Shown piece by piece: positions 44,661 to 56,859 of a stretch of DNA of 64,000 bases. The position numbers and the translations under genes were made by a program. The notes below the pieces were generated by a model. The model was not told the origin of the DNA. It did no database searches and worked only from the letters and a program-made list of their open reading frames with translations. Source of the DNA: Phorcus lineatus (Eukaryota; Mollusca; Gastropoda; Trochida; Trochidae); NCBI GenBank assembly GCA_921293015.1, contig OV121087.1, positions 2,120,501-2,184,500 on the forward strand, read 5' to 3'. How positions within the stretch are numbered: position 1 is the stretch's first letter; each line of letters opens with the position of its first letter.

Positions 44661-45428
44661 GTTACCGAGTCCCTGGCGGGATTTTTAAATGATGATTACC
44701 GGACAATAAATAAAAGTTTTGTTTATCATTTAGATCAAATTCTCAGAAAGGAAACAAAGAGACAAGGAGTTCACTATATACAAAGCTCTGTAATGTTAAA
44801 ATATAATAAATATTGAAATTAACTTTGAAAATAGGAGCCTTTGGAACATCTATCAATGAAAACAAAAACCTTTGACATCAATGTTGAGTGGTCACAAAGA
44901 TGAAGACAAATTGGAAATCTTCACATACAATTGTACCCAACTGTGATTCATGAACCTATCTTATCTAACCTGAATAACTAAATAAGAAATCATCACGCCA
45001 AACAAGTCATATCTATAGTTTCTCAGAAAAGAGTTTGAACTATCTCTCCGGATCTAAGTCTGTTAATCAAACAAGATATCTTTTAAAGGTAATGATAAAG
45101 ACCTATCAACCTACCTATTTGATAACGCCAAAATATCTGAAAACTACTGAGTATTTTTTTCATTTTTCATTTATCTACTTATATCTATATAATTTCAAAT
45201 ACAAAAAATATGAAAATAAAAATTGTGACTTTGAATGAATGCAAATATCAAATCTTGAATGAATGCAAATATTAAATCTGAGAATGTCTGAGTGGATTTA
45301 TAAATAATTGATCCTCTCAAGATGTTGAAAGGTCAGTGTATTTTCTCAAAATAAATATTCATAAAAACTTGGAATCCAGATGAAAAAGAATCACAAATCT
45401 CTTGAAGGAACCCTATTTTCAAAACCTA

Positions 45429-45527
45429 ATTGCACAAAACTTTAGGTGATAGTAGTGTTATTATAATTTAAAAGACGGTACAAAAGTTAAACTTAGTTTT
45501 GAGCTTGTTTTAGTGCAATGGGGTTCA
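45429..45527. mobile_element. Decayed relative of the 30329-30442 hairpin MITE
   Basis: ATTGCACAAAACTTTAGG at the left and TTTTAGTGCAATGGGG at the right form imperfect inverted ends like the CCCGTTGCACAAAAC ends of the intron 16 element. The interior has diverged beyond easy alignment. Confidence 0.4.
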
Positions 45528-47394
45528 GCGTGCTAAGGTTATCTTAGTGCCAATGTGGATACTTGCACACAACAATCTTGGACGTCAGAGAGCTGTGAAA
45601 AATTGAAGTCCTTACAGTTTACTGAGCTATATGAAGAAAGACTTTGTTGACAATAAATAACAGCAGATAATTCAAATTTGAAAAACATGCATGAACTACA
45701 GGGGATTGTTAAGAAGCATCCTGGGTCACGCAGGACTCCATGGTATGATATACTATGTCATCACTGGGACCTTTCATCAAGACTGACATGCACTGAAATT
45801 ATCGCACTTGATTTTAATAAACCATGCAAACTGCTATGCAGAATAACATGCAAACTTATCAAAGCATCTTGTCAACAAGGCAAATTTTAAAGTTTAGAAA
45901 ACTGGCTTGGTATTCCAGCTGTTAGCTCATACTTATTTTTCGGAGCCAATCAGGTGGAAAGGTGTCACCTTTAAAGTATAGTTCCTGAACAGGTGCATTC
46001 TCTCATAAATTCCTACACAACCTCTGTCTTATTACGAAGGTTCCTCGGGATTCTGGCCATTTCCCCTAGCGGGACAATATGCCAACTTAAACTACCTTGC
46101 AATATTTCAGCCAATGAAAACATTGAATGCATGAATATCATATTTGTTGTCACACAGGCCTTTGCAGTGATGCAGTCGCTAAATGAGGCTTATGTGTTCT
46201 GTAAAGAAGTCTCAAAGTGAAAGTTGATTATTTGAATAAAGTTTAGCTTTTAGAAAGCTTGTTAAGGCGTTTTGAATGATAAGTTTTGAAATGGCGTCCC
46301 TGATTGCACAACTAACTTTGATTGCATCCAATCAGGTTTCTACATCTCTAGACCAAGAAACCTTTGTATTAAGACAGAGATTGTATCGGAATTTATGACG
46401 GATCTACCTCTGTTGGGAGAGAATGGAACAGGTGCTGAAAAAGAACTCCATAACAGTGAAACACATGTATATTTCTAATATCAAGCCTTTTTGTAAATAA
46501 TTGCTCTGTAACAAGAGTGAAGTGCGTTTAATTTGAATATAAGCTTTCCTGATGAAAGGTCTCAGAGTGATATCTCTGATGATGATGATCTCAAAGAGAA
46601 TGAGAACTTTAAGTCCTGGGTGAACGAGGATGGGCGAGGAGGCAAGTAACACAAGTCCCCTGAAACATGGAGGATGGTCTCTATCAAGCACCAGATACAC
46701 ACATGTATACACAACCAGTCAACACTCAGATGGGGTGAGAGAGATCAATCAGGGCCCAGTTAAGCCATCTTTGGGTTAGGGTGACCTTAGCCCTTAATTA
46801 TATAATTTTTACGATCAGCTTTAGGGAAAGAAGCTATGTGCAAATGGACCTGGTTTCCTCTTGTACAGAGCTCCCTTAGACTAAAACCTGCCTTAGCCAG
46901 ATTTTAACACTGATATACAGTAGTCTTAACCTTTTTAAGTGTATCCTTAGCGCATGACCAACTGACACCATGTATTGAGCTGAGAGCAGAACAATTAACA
47001 ACGATTCCACTGATTGCACAAGGTACATGGAATGCAACCTATCAGGATTCTGAATTACGTTCTTGTTACGTTAGAAGCAATGCTTGAGAAGCCATTGTAA
47101 GGAGATAATAGGTAAAGATTAGAGATAGTTAATTAGTATTCAAAGGATATTCTTAGTGCAATGTTTCAACAGCTAGTTACAATCCCCTGGCCTCGATCAA
47201 AAGGGACGTGAAAATGCAATATGGGCCAACAATTGCATGCAAGTTCATTCAATAATGACAATGCACCAAGAACATCCTTGATTGGTTAAACTAAGAACAG
47301 ATAACTCTCTCCTCAGTCTAGAGAACTTTGTGCAAGAAGAGACCAACAGGTCACTTCTTGATCCTTTCTTTCCTTACTTCACCGAAGGGCTCAA

Positions 47395-50300
47395 TTACTG
47401 GGCGGGTACAGCAGGGGCGAGGCGAGACACAAAGGCCACCCCCTTGTACATGATGTTGCGTACAAACGCTGGACACTGAGGCTTGTTACATAAATACTCC
47501 ACTGTCAAACGCAGCTCAGAGAACAAGGTTCTGAAAGGAAAAGACATTAAATCATAAGAAATCTGATACGTACGTGTGAAACAGAAAGGATGATGAAACG
47601 GTGATGAAAAGAACAATCTCCAGAAAGATATTTTATGATAAGTCAATACCTTTTGAGGGAATGAAATTATTACCCGAGGAAGTGTATTGTATGACTAAGA
47701 AGAAACAAACGAGAATTTTTGTATGAACTGACTACTTGAGGGTTGTACACTAACTTCACAAATATGCTAGTGTTCATTAAACCCATTTTATCTCCTCTGA
47801 ATTCTGTACAAAGAACCAACTTAAAGCCCATTTACTGCACAAAAATGGAACATGTGCTTATACAATGATTGCATGGACAAAGTGATTTGTGCACCTGGTT
47901 CACATTATATTTTTCATGATTGACCATCAGTGTAATAATTATTGTCATTGTTATTATGATATGCAGTTATCCAAATTCAACTCCCAACACAAAGAACTCT
48001 TGCTGTTCATTTAAAATCACTGTAATGGTATACAATAATAAATGGTATATTTTCAGCAAACTTAAAAGCCAATACAACATCAGTTAACTATAGCTCTGGC
48101 AGTTGCCTTCCAAACAGTTACAAACAACGACATGTACGCTACTCACCTGCAGTAAGGGTTGCGTCTCGATGTGAATCTTAGAGTCAGGAACCGGTAGTAC
48201 ACAAACGGCAGGATGAGACTGGATTTTCCACTGTCAAAATAACATTAATGGGGATATTTATAAAGTGAGTGAACCATGTAACTGTCTGTTACCACCTGTG
48301 CAACCCTTTTAGGGATAACTCAAAGACATTCTCATATCTTAGTCTCTATTCTGCAAAGCTGATTCCTCAATAATGGTTTCTTCAGCAAGGAAGGTTTGAG
48401 GGTTGACATTCTGCTATGCCCATATTTGAGTAAGAATCTCAACCAAATCTACAAACTTGAGTAAACCCCCCGTAACAAAAATATAATTCCGAAAATTTTA
48501 ATTTACCGAACAATCTGACTTCTAAGAAGTCAAAAGAATTTTGTAGGAGAAGGGGAATCTACAAACTTGGATTCCCTTAACTCAAGGCACAGCAGTTTTT
48601 ATTGTATTTGGAGGAGTTGAAATGTGAAAGACTTGAAAGACCAACATGCTTTGAAGGCCTGGTGTGTTTAAAGGTGTAGCATCTGCTTCATTCAGCAAAT
48701 ACTCCCTTCTTAACACATTATAGTCTATTTTCCTGTTTCTTTTCTCAGGCTGTCAGTTAGGTAGCCTTGAAAATCTTTGTAATAGTGTTTTAAGTCATAG
48801 ATTGAAGAATCTTTTTAAATTGAACACTGTAAGAGGCGCTTGCCAATCTGTTGTTTACTCAAATATTATTGAGTCCTGTCTTGATATATATATATATATA
48901 ATCTAGAATAAAAATTTTAAAAGTGAATAATATGAAGTAGTCAAGATAGTTCATGTACTGCTATCTCACCTGAAAATCATCAGGATAATGGCTGGCATGA
49001 GGAATATTTCATTACAAGCGATGAAGCGGAGAATGTTCACTTGTTGAGCCTCCAACTTAGCGATCATATTCCTCAGAAACTGCATTGACTGTGGTCCCAT
49101 CAGCTGAAACCATATTACCACACCTTTAACATATCGACTTATTCATTTGTCAGTATTGACTAGCACTGGTCATATGAACAATAGTGTAGCTTTAACTTTA
49201 TTAAGCATTGATTCAGTAAAGTGAATTTTCATGACTTCTGCATTTGGTTGCAGTTACTGCTGTTTCATAACATCAAGTATATTTAAAAAGTTTATTCACT
49301 GAGAGAGTCAGACTGAGAATTGTTTTTTAATGAGTTACATTATCTATATAAAAAATTACTTATTGACTTACATTAAGAATTGTCTTGGTGTATGAGCAAG
49401 CATGTAAAAGAGCAAACAGGAAAACTGGACACAATGCCACTGAAAAAGGATAAGGATTCAAACTTGACAAAATATGAAAAATTCATACACAGCTTTCGTA
49501 ATAATGAAATTATATTTCATAGTTTGAAGTAGACCATCACCAAGACACCAATTCATATCTGAACATGAATATGCATAATACAGGTCACATGAGGTCAAAA
49601 TTCATCTTTTGAGCAAAAGAAGTTTACTAACCATTCTATACTGTTTGTTACTTTGTCATATTTAGGAAATAACCCAGTTTGTCAAACAAGGACAAACAAA
49701 AGGACTCTTCATGGGTGAAGCTGGTATATTCAACATAACTTGGTGCTCGAGGGAAGGATACTGGTGACTGGGTAGCTGTTGATGAAGATGATGGCGAAGA
49801 GAAGGTAATGGCAACTGTCCTCCATGAACAGGCGACTAAGGAACTCCCGTGAGAACTGCACCGACGGGATGCGCTGGTGTAGCCGCAATGCACTAGATGC
49901 TGCACTGCTAATCAGTGCCCTCTGGTAGAAGCTGTAGGGATTGCCTCTGAAACATTAAAAAATATTCAAGTTATGTGTTGATAGGATTGCCACTTACACA
50001 TTCAAATATATTTATTGTGTATGATTTATGGATTGCTACTGAAAAATTCAAACATGCATAGTAGAAGCTGTATTAATTTCCATTGAAACAGGGAAACAAT
50101 TGTATGGTTTATGATTTCTGTAAAACCAATGAAACATTCATACAGACGTATGTATTGCCACTGAAAATATTTGATAATTACCACTGAAACATGGAAATAT
50201 GTCACCAGTGATTTTTTATTTGTCTACCCGAGAGGATAAGCAAGGTTAACTTTATCTACAAAATCTTATGATTTAATCAAGCAGACATTAAACTGCCTGA

Positions 50301-51086
50301 CAAAATTAAATCATCAAATGTTAACAACTATGCTGTGCACAAACATTTACAACAAAACTGTTTTCATTATCATTCTGATCTAGTTTTTAACCACATCAAA
50401 GTTTACATCATTTGAATACTGGAAGGCCTGATTTGTACTAAAAAATACCAACCCAAGATAACTATTTTTATTAACTTTTGAGAATGATCACAATTTCTGT
50501 TAAACTACTGCTAGTTATTATGATAATAACATGTATACATATATAACAAACGTTATAACCGATCAAATTTTACCCAAATAATGGCAGCATGTAGAGAATG
50601 GTACAGACAACTGTGAATATTCTTGTTAGCCACATGGCTGCTTCTACTTTGTTACCCATCATGTGAGCCTGAAACAGGAATCATCATCATCATCATCAAC
50701 AATGTAAGCAGCATCCAATATTGTGTCACAAAGCTTCATTAACTATTTATACTGCACAAAAACATCAATAAATATGAAAATCATATATGACATCAAAAGT
50801 CTTAGGATGGATATGTGATGCAAACAAGAGAGATGATTTACTGTTTGTACATCTGTGTCAGGTAGGGATACACAGAGGCTAGAGATATGCACTCAACTTA
50901 GTAAACATTGGTAGAAACATTTAATAATCCTCTCCTACACTTCTCAAAACACTATCTAAATATGTATGAATAATAAAATTGGGCGCAAGAAATTTAACCA
51001 ACCAGGACAGGATTTCCTTGTCGAGGAGGCGGCTGTGGCTGATCCCCTGTTGAGTTTTGGTTGTCATTGTCTTGTGAATCTGACAT
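47395..51086 (-). CDS. TMEM33: TMEM33 / Kr-h2 / Pom33 family membrane protein (7 coding exons, 261 aa)
   Basis: Multi-pass protein of the ER and nuclear envelope; family members shape ER tubules with reticulons, modulate the unfolded-protein response and (yeast Pom33) help place nuclear pores. Exons in transcript order: 51086-51003, 50668-50574, 49946-49762, 49439-49372, 49103-48970, 48230-48147, 47530-47395. All are GT..AG, phases match, and the first donor (GTTGGT) is the weakest. Family landmarks: MxxNKxxxAMWLxRxFTV near 31-48; PYSFYQRAL near 63-71; ALRLHQR; MEDSCHYLLFAIIFINSYPVT ending at 121, followed by PVFLFALLHA; NILRFIACNEIFLMPA; RRNPYC; and the C-terminal FVSRLAPAVP. About four hydrophobic segments are visible (about 40-59, 106-121, 125-140 and 170-185). 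Vertebrate TMEM33 is about 247 aa; the extra length is in the polar, proline-rich N-terminus (DQPQPPPR). An acceptor (CTAATTGCAG) just upstream of the ATG implies an untranslated first exon. Confidence 0.95.
47665..47725 (+). mobile_element. Truncated copy of the ATTATTACCC MITE
   Basis: AATTATTACCCGAGGAAGTG, followed by a TATGACT block and CGAGAATTTTTGTAT, matches the left arm of the element at 14976. The right half is missing. It lies in the last intron of TMEM33, about 135 bp from exon 7. Confidence 0.7.
48884..48901. repeat. (AT)n microsatellite in TMEM33 intron 5
   Basis: About nine uninterrupted AT dinucleotides lie between TMEM33 exons 5 and 6, close to the exon 5 donor. Confidence 0.9.
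50680..50697. repeat. (ATC)6 microsatellite in TMEM33 intron 1
   Basis: Six ATC units begin 12 bp upstream (in transcript terms) of the TMEM33 exon 2 boundary. On the minus strand this is a (GAT)n run next to the acceptor tract. Confidence 0.85.
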
Positions 51087-51830
51087 TGTGCTGCAATTAG
51101 ATCACATTATTGGAGTAAGTCATGTTTATAACCTTGAATTTTGCTTTTTTGCTTGAAATAGTTTTTAAAAAGTTGAATCATTCAACAGAAAAATTCATAT
51201 TCTTATGAATGTTAAGAAAGCTTTCATTGTTAAATCTTCAATAGGGGTAATCAACTACCTGATGATATCGTACTATAACGTAGAACAATGATCATTCATT
51301 TACTGCTTAAAATCATTTCAAATAATAAGAGAAAATGTACATTAATAAAATTTCAATTCAAACTAAAAGAAACGTTTCATATACAAATAGAATTTATTTT
51401 ACAAAAGATTGCAATGAACGAATATAGGCAAAACCAATTGAAATGGTATTTCATTAACGAACGTTTTTTTGGTGTTTTTAGTTTTTTTTTAGTTTTCTGT
51501 CGCAGCGTAGATCGGCAATCATTTAGCCTAATTGATTATTTATATTCACAGACAAATTTTGATCACTTTCAAAGTCGTAAATATTAGCTTCTATTGTAAA
51601 TAGTTTCACTGTAAAAATCAACAAGAAACCTTTGTATTTATAATTACTTACACGTTTGTAGAATATGCGAGAAAGTGTTGTGTGATTTGCTAATTTCGTT
51701 AATCAAACTCTACACATTGCAAGCGATAAGCAATATGTAGGTCAACGTAAAAGCGATGCCTAAAGGACACTGCAAAGAGTTGAAGGCAATATTGACATTT
51801 GAATCTCTATCAGTGGAGAACAGTTTCGAG
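51087..51830 (-). promoter_or_regulatory. TMEM33: TMEM33 5' UTR intron and candidate first exon/promoter area
   Basis: On the minus strand an acceptor (TAATTGCAG) ends 4 bases before the ATG. About 560 bp upstream ACAAACGT is followed by a consensus GTAAGT donor (exon edge at 51652). An untranslated first exon ending at 51652 is therefore likely, with the start of transcription a little further right. No TATA box or other core element is convincing. Confidence 0.4.
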
Positions 51831-54800
51831 TTGCCTCCCTTGAACCATATAATGGTTAAACTTTTGATTTACAGAATAACTATTTTCAGATTGAAATAAC
51901 TTGTTTATCAGATAAATTGTTCTCTTAATATTAGAATTTATACCATTTAAAGATACTTCAAAAAGTATATACATGTATATGAAAAAGAAAATTGGAAAAT
52001 AGAGAAATTCAAACAACTTAATCGAGAAACAAATTTCCTATAATTTTATACTTTAAAATGCATTCAATCATTACTCTTCATCAATTCATAGTTTGCTGAT
52101 AGCGATCATGGAAATTCGATAATTCAATACTTATATATATAACAATACAATATAAATGACAAACTGCTTCGAAGACATGTGAAATACTGAGTTATAAAAC
52201 AATCTTAATTGTTGATGTTAATTATATTGAGACATGTTATTAGTGGAGAGAAAAAAATCGAGTCATTTAAAAGTTTACAGCTTAATTTCTTTTGTATGTA
52301 ACACTTATCAATATTTTATTGTAGATAGTTCTTCAGATTAAATATTCCGTTATGCAAACTACTGGATTTATTTTAAATGTTGACTTTCAAATGTAAGCGG
52401 TTTCATAAAGTGCTTGTTCATATTTATATTAAGTATTATAAATACCCTTGTATTATTGGCCTCTAACAAGAGTATCTAAATTATAAGATTTATCCATTTT
52501 AACTGAAACACATTATGAGATTTAAACAAGGTAGGATCACACAATAGATACTATCAGATGAACAATTAAGCATGTAAAATGGTGTTTCTTGAAAATGAGA
52601 AAAGATTATAGATATATTAAGCTTTTTATATTCAGAATTAACAAATATCGAGGTGAATATTGCACATTTCTTCTTGTTTATTAATCCTTGGTTATACTGT
52701 GATTCACACTGAACGCCAGGGAGTTTTGTTATTAATTATTTAACTGGAATATACATTTCATATTTCTGATGTTATGATACACCTATATGTATATTCTTAT
52801 ATCGTAATATCACAATACCTGATAAATTTTTTGAATTATTATTGAAGGTTATTTTTACAAGTGAATAATCGCATTCATGTTTATGAGGTGTAAATCCTTT
52901 TTAACAAAGTTCGAGTTCATGATGTTGCACTTAACATCAATAGAAGGTTATTCATGTGATATTTTTAGTTTTTGGCAATGTCTATCTTTAATCCAGATAA
53001 GTATTCAATAGGTATATAACAATATATTATAAAATGGTATTATCAGAATAAAGAAATGATATTTCTTAGAAATCAATGTCAACTTTAAATGTACACGTTA
53101 AAATTAATTTTAAAAGGTTCTCTGAATATTCAAATTATTTCTTAGCTTACATGTGTCTGAATTTTCCAAGGCATGTGCAATGCTGTGTAGCATATCATTT
53201 GCATACGAATGTCACTTTTGGATATTGCACGTGAAAGAGCGTACACTGAGTATTTTCTCGCTAATTGGGCATTTTGGTGAACATTATCTTTCCTGTGACA
53301 CTAGGCTTACATTATAAACGACATGGATAACATTTAGTTCATGCTCAAAGATTGAAAGAAACTCATGAGAAGCAATGGAAATACGCGTCATTGGTAAGTT
53401 ACTTTTAATCTTATAAACTTAGGAATTTTATATTTTGGTCATTTGTTGTCGATCGATATATTGCTGACGAAATAAAACTGATATTGTATGAATTATCAGG
53501 CGTATAGAGCATGTTTTTATGGTCGCAAAACTATATAGATATGCCTTTTTAAAATCTATTATTATGAATATGTTTGACATAATGTTGTGTAAAAACTATT
53601 TGTTATATGAATAATGTTCAACAACAGGTCGTTGAATTAGATTGCATATGTAAAGCACCTAACTTGATTTTGAACACAACCTTTCATCCCGTCAGCAATT
53701 TGTATATAGAAAGTGTTTATTCGTGAAGTTTAAAAGGCACAGGCCAAATGAAGGAAAGATTCATAGTGAACATGCTACATTTCATGAAGATTTAGAGAAT
53801 GTTTGTGTTTTAAAGCTAAATCTACAAACCTTGAAAACTGACAATGTGTAGAATTAATTTGCGTTGAAATATGCTTAATGATTTAGAAACTGTTGTATTT
53901 TTCTAATAATAAGTATCTAAATAATGAACCCTTAATTTTGAATATTCATTAAAATCGTTAAAAAGAATTTTTCTATAGACGTTAATCCTGATATTGTACA
54001 GTAGAAACACCTTTATTTTTTGTCTTCACTGTGATGTCCTATTTCAATTCGTAGTTGTTGATATCCACATCGGAATGAGGTTTCGTTGAAATGGTTTGTC
54101 ATTAATACAGTTAAAATAGTGTTACACTTCAATACACATTTGTTACCACATACTTGTACATAAAACACCAGGTAAATTGTATTCCATATTTATACACATC
54201 TATAACAAATGCTTGTTTTTCCTTTAGCATGCAAATGTTCTCCTTGTGTTAAATTGTTGATGAAAATATATTTGAAACGAAACTTTGTTTGCATGAAATT
54301 TGAAAACAAATATATATCATATAATGGTTGTATGTTGACACACTATTCCATACAGAAGACGAGCAAATTGTTTTGGATATCAACTTCTTCACTGTTGACA
54401 TATCCAAAGTTTTAGAGTAAATGCTTCCTCTTTCATAAACTGGATTACACTTGACGGTAATATATACCACGAACAATCATTATTATGAAAGAAAAAGTAT
54501 TTTATTTCGTTTCTACATATATTCAATATACTGTATATATTGTGAACAAATGTGACAAGAATACATATAGCCTCTCAATATTCAGTTAGTATATGTCCTA
54601 TTAAAGAGTATACTATGATGTTTTCAGTGATTTTCCCTTGTGTGTGCTGTAGATAATTATACTGGAGTTTTATGACTCGTCAACCTTTTTTCATCACAAA
54701 CGATTAATTTTCTGATACTCTTCTTTACTATGATTAGAATGCTATCAATCACATATCTAATATGTAATGTCCACACTATTGTATTTATCATTAGATAATT

Positions 54801-55166
54801 GTATACCATTTAGCAGGTACTAATCAGTTATAATAAGATAAGTGTATTGAAATCTGCCTAATGTACTACTACTTAATTTCAACCCATTCGTGTAATATTG
54901 TCTTCATACAGCCTAACGGATTTATAAAACTTATAGCTTGTTTACCAATCCAATTCTTCATTAAATAAATTTGTTAAAACTATATAGCAATATAGCATAG
55001 CTGTTATATGCAACGACTCTTACAATGTTATGATATCATGTGATTTATTTTCATTATCTCAATTATTCTTTTTAGATGTTTCAGGTGAATTACATGTAAA
55101 CACTGGGGAAAATCGTTTACCGTCGCCTCAATGGCTCTAAGGTTCTTTTGGAAAAAATCTCCACCA

Positions 55167-55416
55167 AATGACGCTTCAGTATTTCTAAGAAAAATCCATG
55201 ACGAATTAAACTTAAAGTGTGATGCTAGCGTTTTGTCCAATTATTCACAATCGTGTTGAAAAAAAAATCGTAAATATATTCGGGACACAAATGCACGCTT
55301 CAGTATTTCAAGAAAAATCTATGACGAATTAAACTTAAAGTGTGATGCTAGCGTTTTGTCCAATTATTCACAATCGTGTTGAAAAATAATCGTAAATATA
55401 TTCGGGACACAATTGC
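55167..55416. repeat. 124-bp tandem duplication
   Basis: ACGCTTCAGTATTTC recurs at 55171 and 55295. The two copies match almost base for base through GACGAATTAAACTTAAAGTG, GATGCTAGCGTTTTGTCC and CGTAAATATATTCGGGACAC, with one-base indels. The first copy overlaps a 42-codon frame (55131-55259); a one-base deletion breaks that frame in the second copy. Confidence 0.9.
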
Positions 55417-56178
55417 AAATAAACTGCAATCATATGGGGAAAAAATCAAAACAAATCAAGAGCTTTACAAGAGTTCATGAATATGCATATATTTATGTCA
55501 TATGCGCAAAATATTTTTACCGAATTGAACAAAATGGGAATCCAATTGTCGATGGAATGTGGGTATGTGTATGTAAAATTTATGTTCTAGTTAGTACATG
55601 TATATATTATCCACCCTATAAAAATTCTAAATACATATGTATGATGTGTAAAATTAGCCTACTATATAGATGTTTCTTATTGCAGGGAAATATTTACATC
55701 ATTTAGAAAGAGTAAATGCAGTTATAAGCGCCTTGAGCATACTCATGCATGGAAACAGCCCATTATAAATGCACTATTGTTATTATATTAAATCATTCGA
55801 TAAGATATAGCATGGCGTCGACGAGATAAACTCTTAATAGTAGGATTGTGCTCGTGTTTTGAATTATATTGTGAATGGTATATATTTAACTAGTATTGTC
55901 GCAAAAAGCAAACTTGTCTCATTGGAAAATGCATTTGTAATGTTATTCTGACATTACAGTTCTGAAAATTAAAATCATTTTTCGATATTCTTGCGCTGTT
56001 CAATCAAATAGGAAAGAAGGTTCAGAGAAATTTAGATTTGTCAAAATAAATCTGTAATTTTTCAGGAGAACGCTTAAGTTAAGGTCAACAAGATATTTTT
56101 AACTATGCAGCAATCAAAGAATCCATCAAAGGTGACTGAACGGAATGGACATAATGTAATCTTCATAGCGATCCACTT

Positions 56179-56321
56179 AAGAACAATATTATCATCTCGA
56201 TGATAACTTCTTTATTGTTAAAATCACGTTTCGAAATATGAGCTTACTCCTTCATTGGGTGGGAATCGAAACGTCGTGATTTTCACAATAAAGATGTTGT
56301 CATCAAGATATTGATGTTCTT
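56179..56321. mobile_element. 143-bp foldback element with ~56-bp arms
   Basis: The left arm 56179-56234 (AAGAACAATATTATCATC ... TTTATTGTTAAAATCACG, TTTCGA) pairs with the right arm 56266-56321 (TCGAAACGTCGTGATTTTCA ... GATGTTCTT) across a ~31-bp loop. The right arm contains CGAAACGTCGTG and ACAATAAAG, motifs I associate with the ends of some invertebrate retroelements. It is non-coding. Confidence 0.65.
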
Positions 56322-56859
56322 ATATATGCCACTTCTAAATGCCATTCTTAAAGACACTTTTATTTGACAAATCCAAGTGCAAGTTAAAAAAGTATTATGG
56401 TAAAAAATACATTCGTTAGTATTTGAAAGAAATAGTATTGAATCTTACAGTAATTAAAAGATCAAAATTAGAAATATAAAAAACAAGAACATTTTGAAAA
56501 TGCTATTCATGAATAACAGAATGACAGAAACATATTCATTCATCTACATCGATTTCTTTTTCTCAGAGGGAAATATAGCCCTTCAGGTACAATACAAGAA
56601 AAGTAATTTTTGTGTCTGGTCTTTGTTTTTTATTTTAATGATAAAAACTGTAAACTGAAATAAATTTGCCGCTATTAAAGAAAATACAGTGAAAAAAATA
56701 TCCTTGGAATATTACTCAAGTAAGAATCAGCATGGTTATTGTTAACTTTTTTCTATTTCTTATTAGCTTATCGGGAATAGAATATTCCGAGTGCCAATGT
56801 TTTCAGATCGTACGCAGGCTATTAAAAGTAGTTTAATCAGATAGTCCAACAATTAACCG

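Larger units (their letters stand above)
42650..47394 (-). other. TMEM33: Probable long TMEM33 3' UTR with repeat insertions
   Basis: No protein-coding frame is convincing here; the 102-codon minus frame at 46404-46712 matches nothing I know. The stretch contains a SINE-like block (44431-44660) and a decayed hairpin MITE (45429-45527). Assignment as 3' UTR rests only on where minus-strand AATAAA signals occur, so part of it may be intergenic. Confidence 0.4.

Noticed and set aside
46404..46712. 102-codon minus-strand frame upstream (genomically) of TMEM33 exon 7
   Set aside because: Lies beyond the TMEM33 stop in presumed 3' UTR; no motif and no acceptor in phase.
46755..46935. Another copy of the ACCTTAG-type hairpin MITE
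   Set aside because: Words such as GTGACCTTAG and CCTTAGAC occur, but arms and termini do not align with the 30329 element.
56210..56280. Complete hammerhead ribozyme at the CGAAACGTC motif
   Set aside because: The CTGATGA half of the core is absent nearby (only CTCGATGATA is seen), so no functional ribozyme can be claimed.
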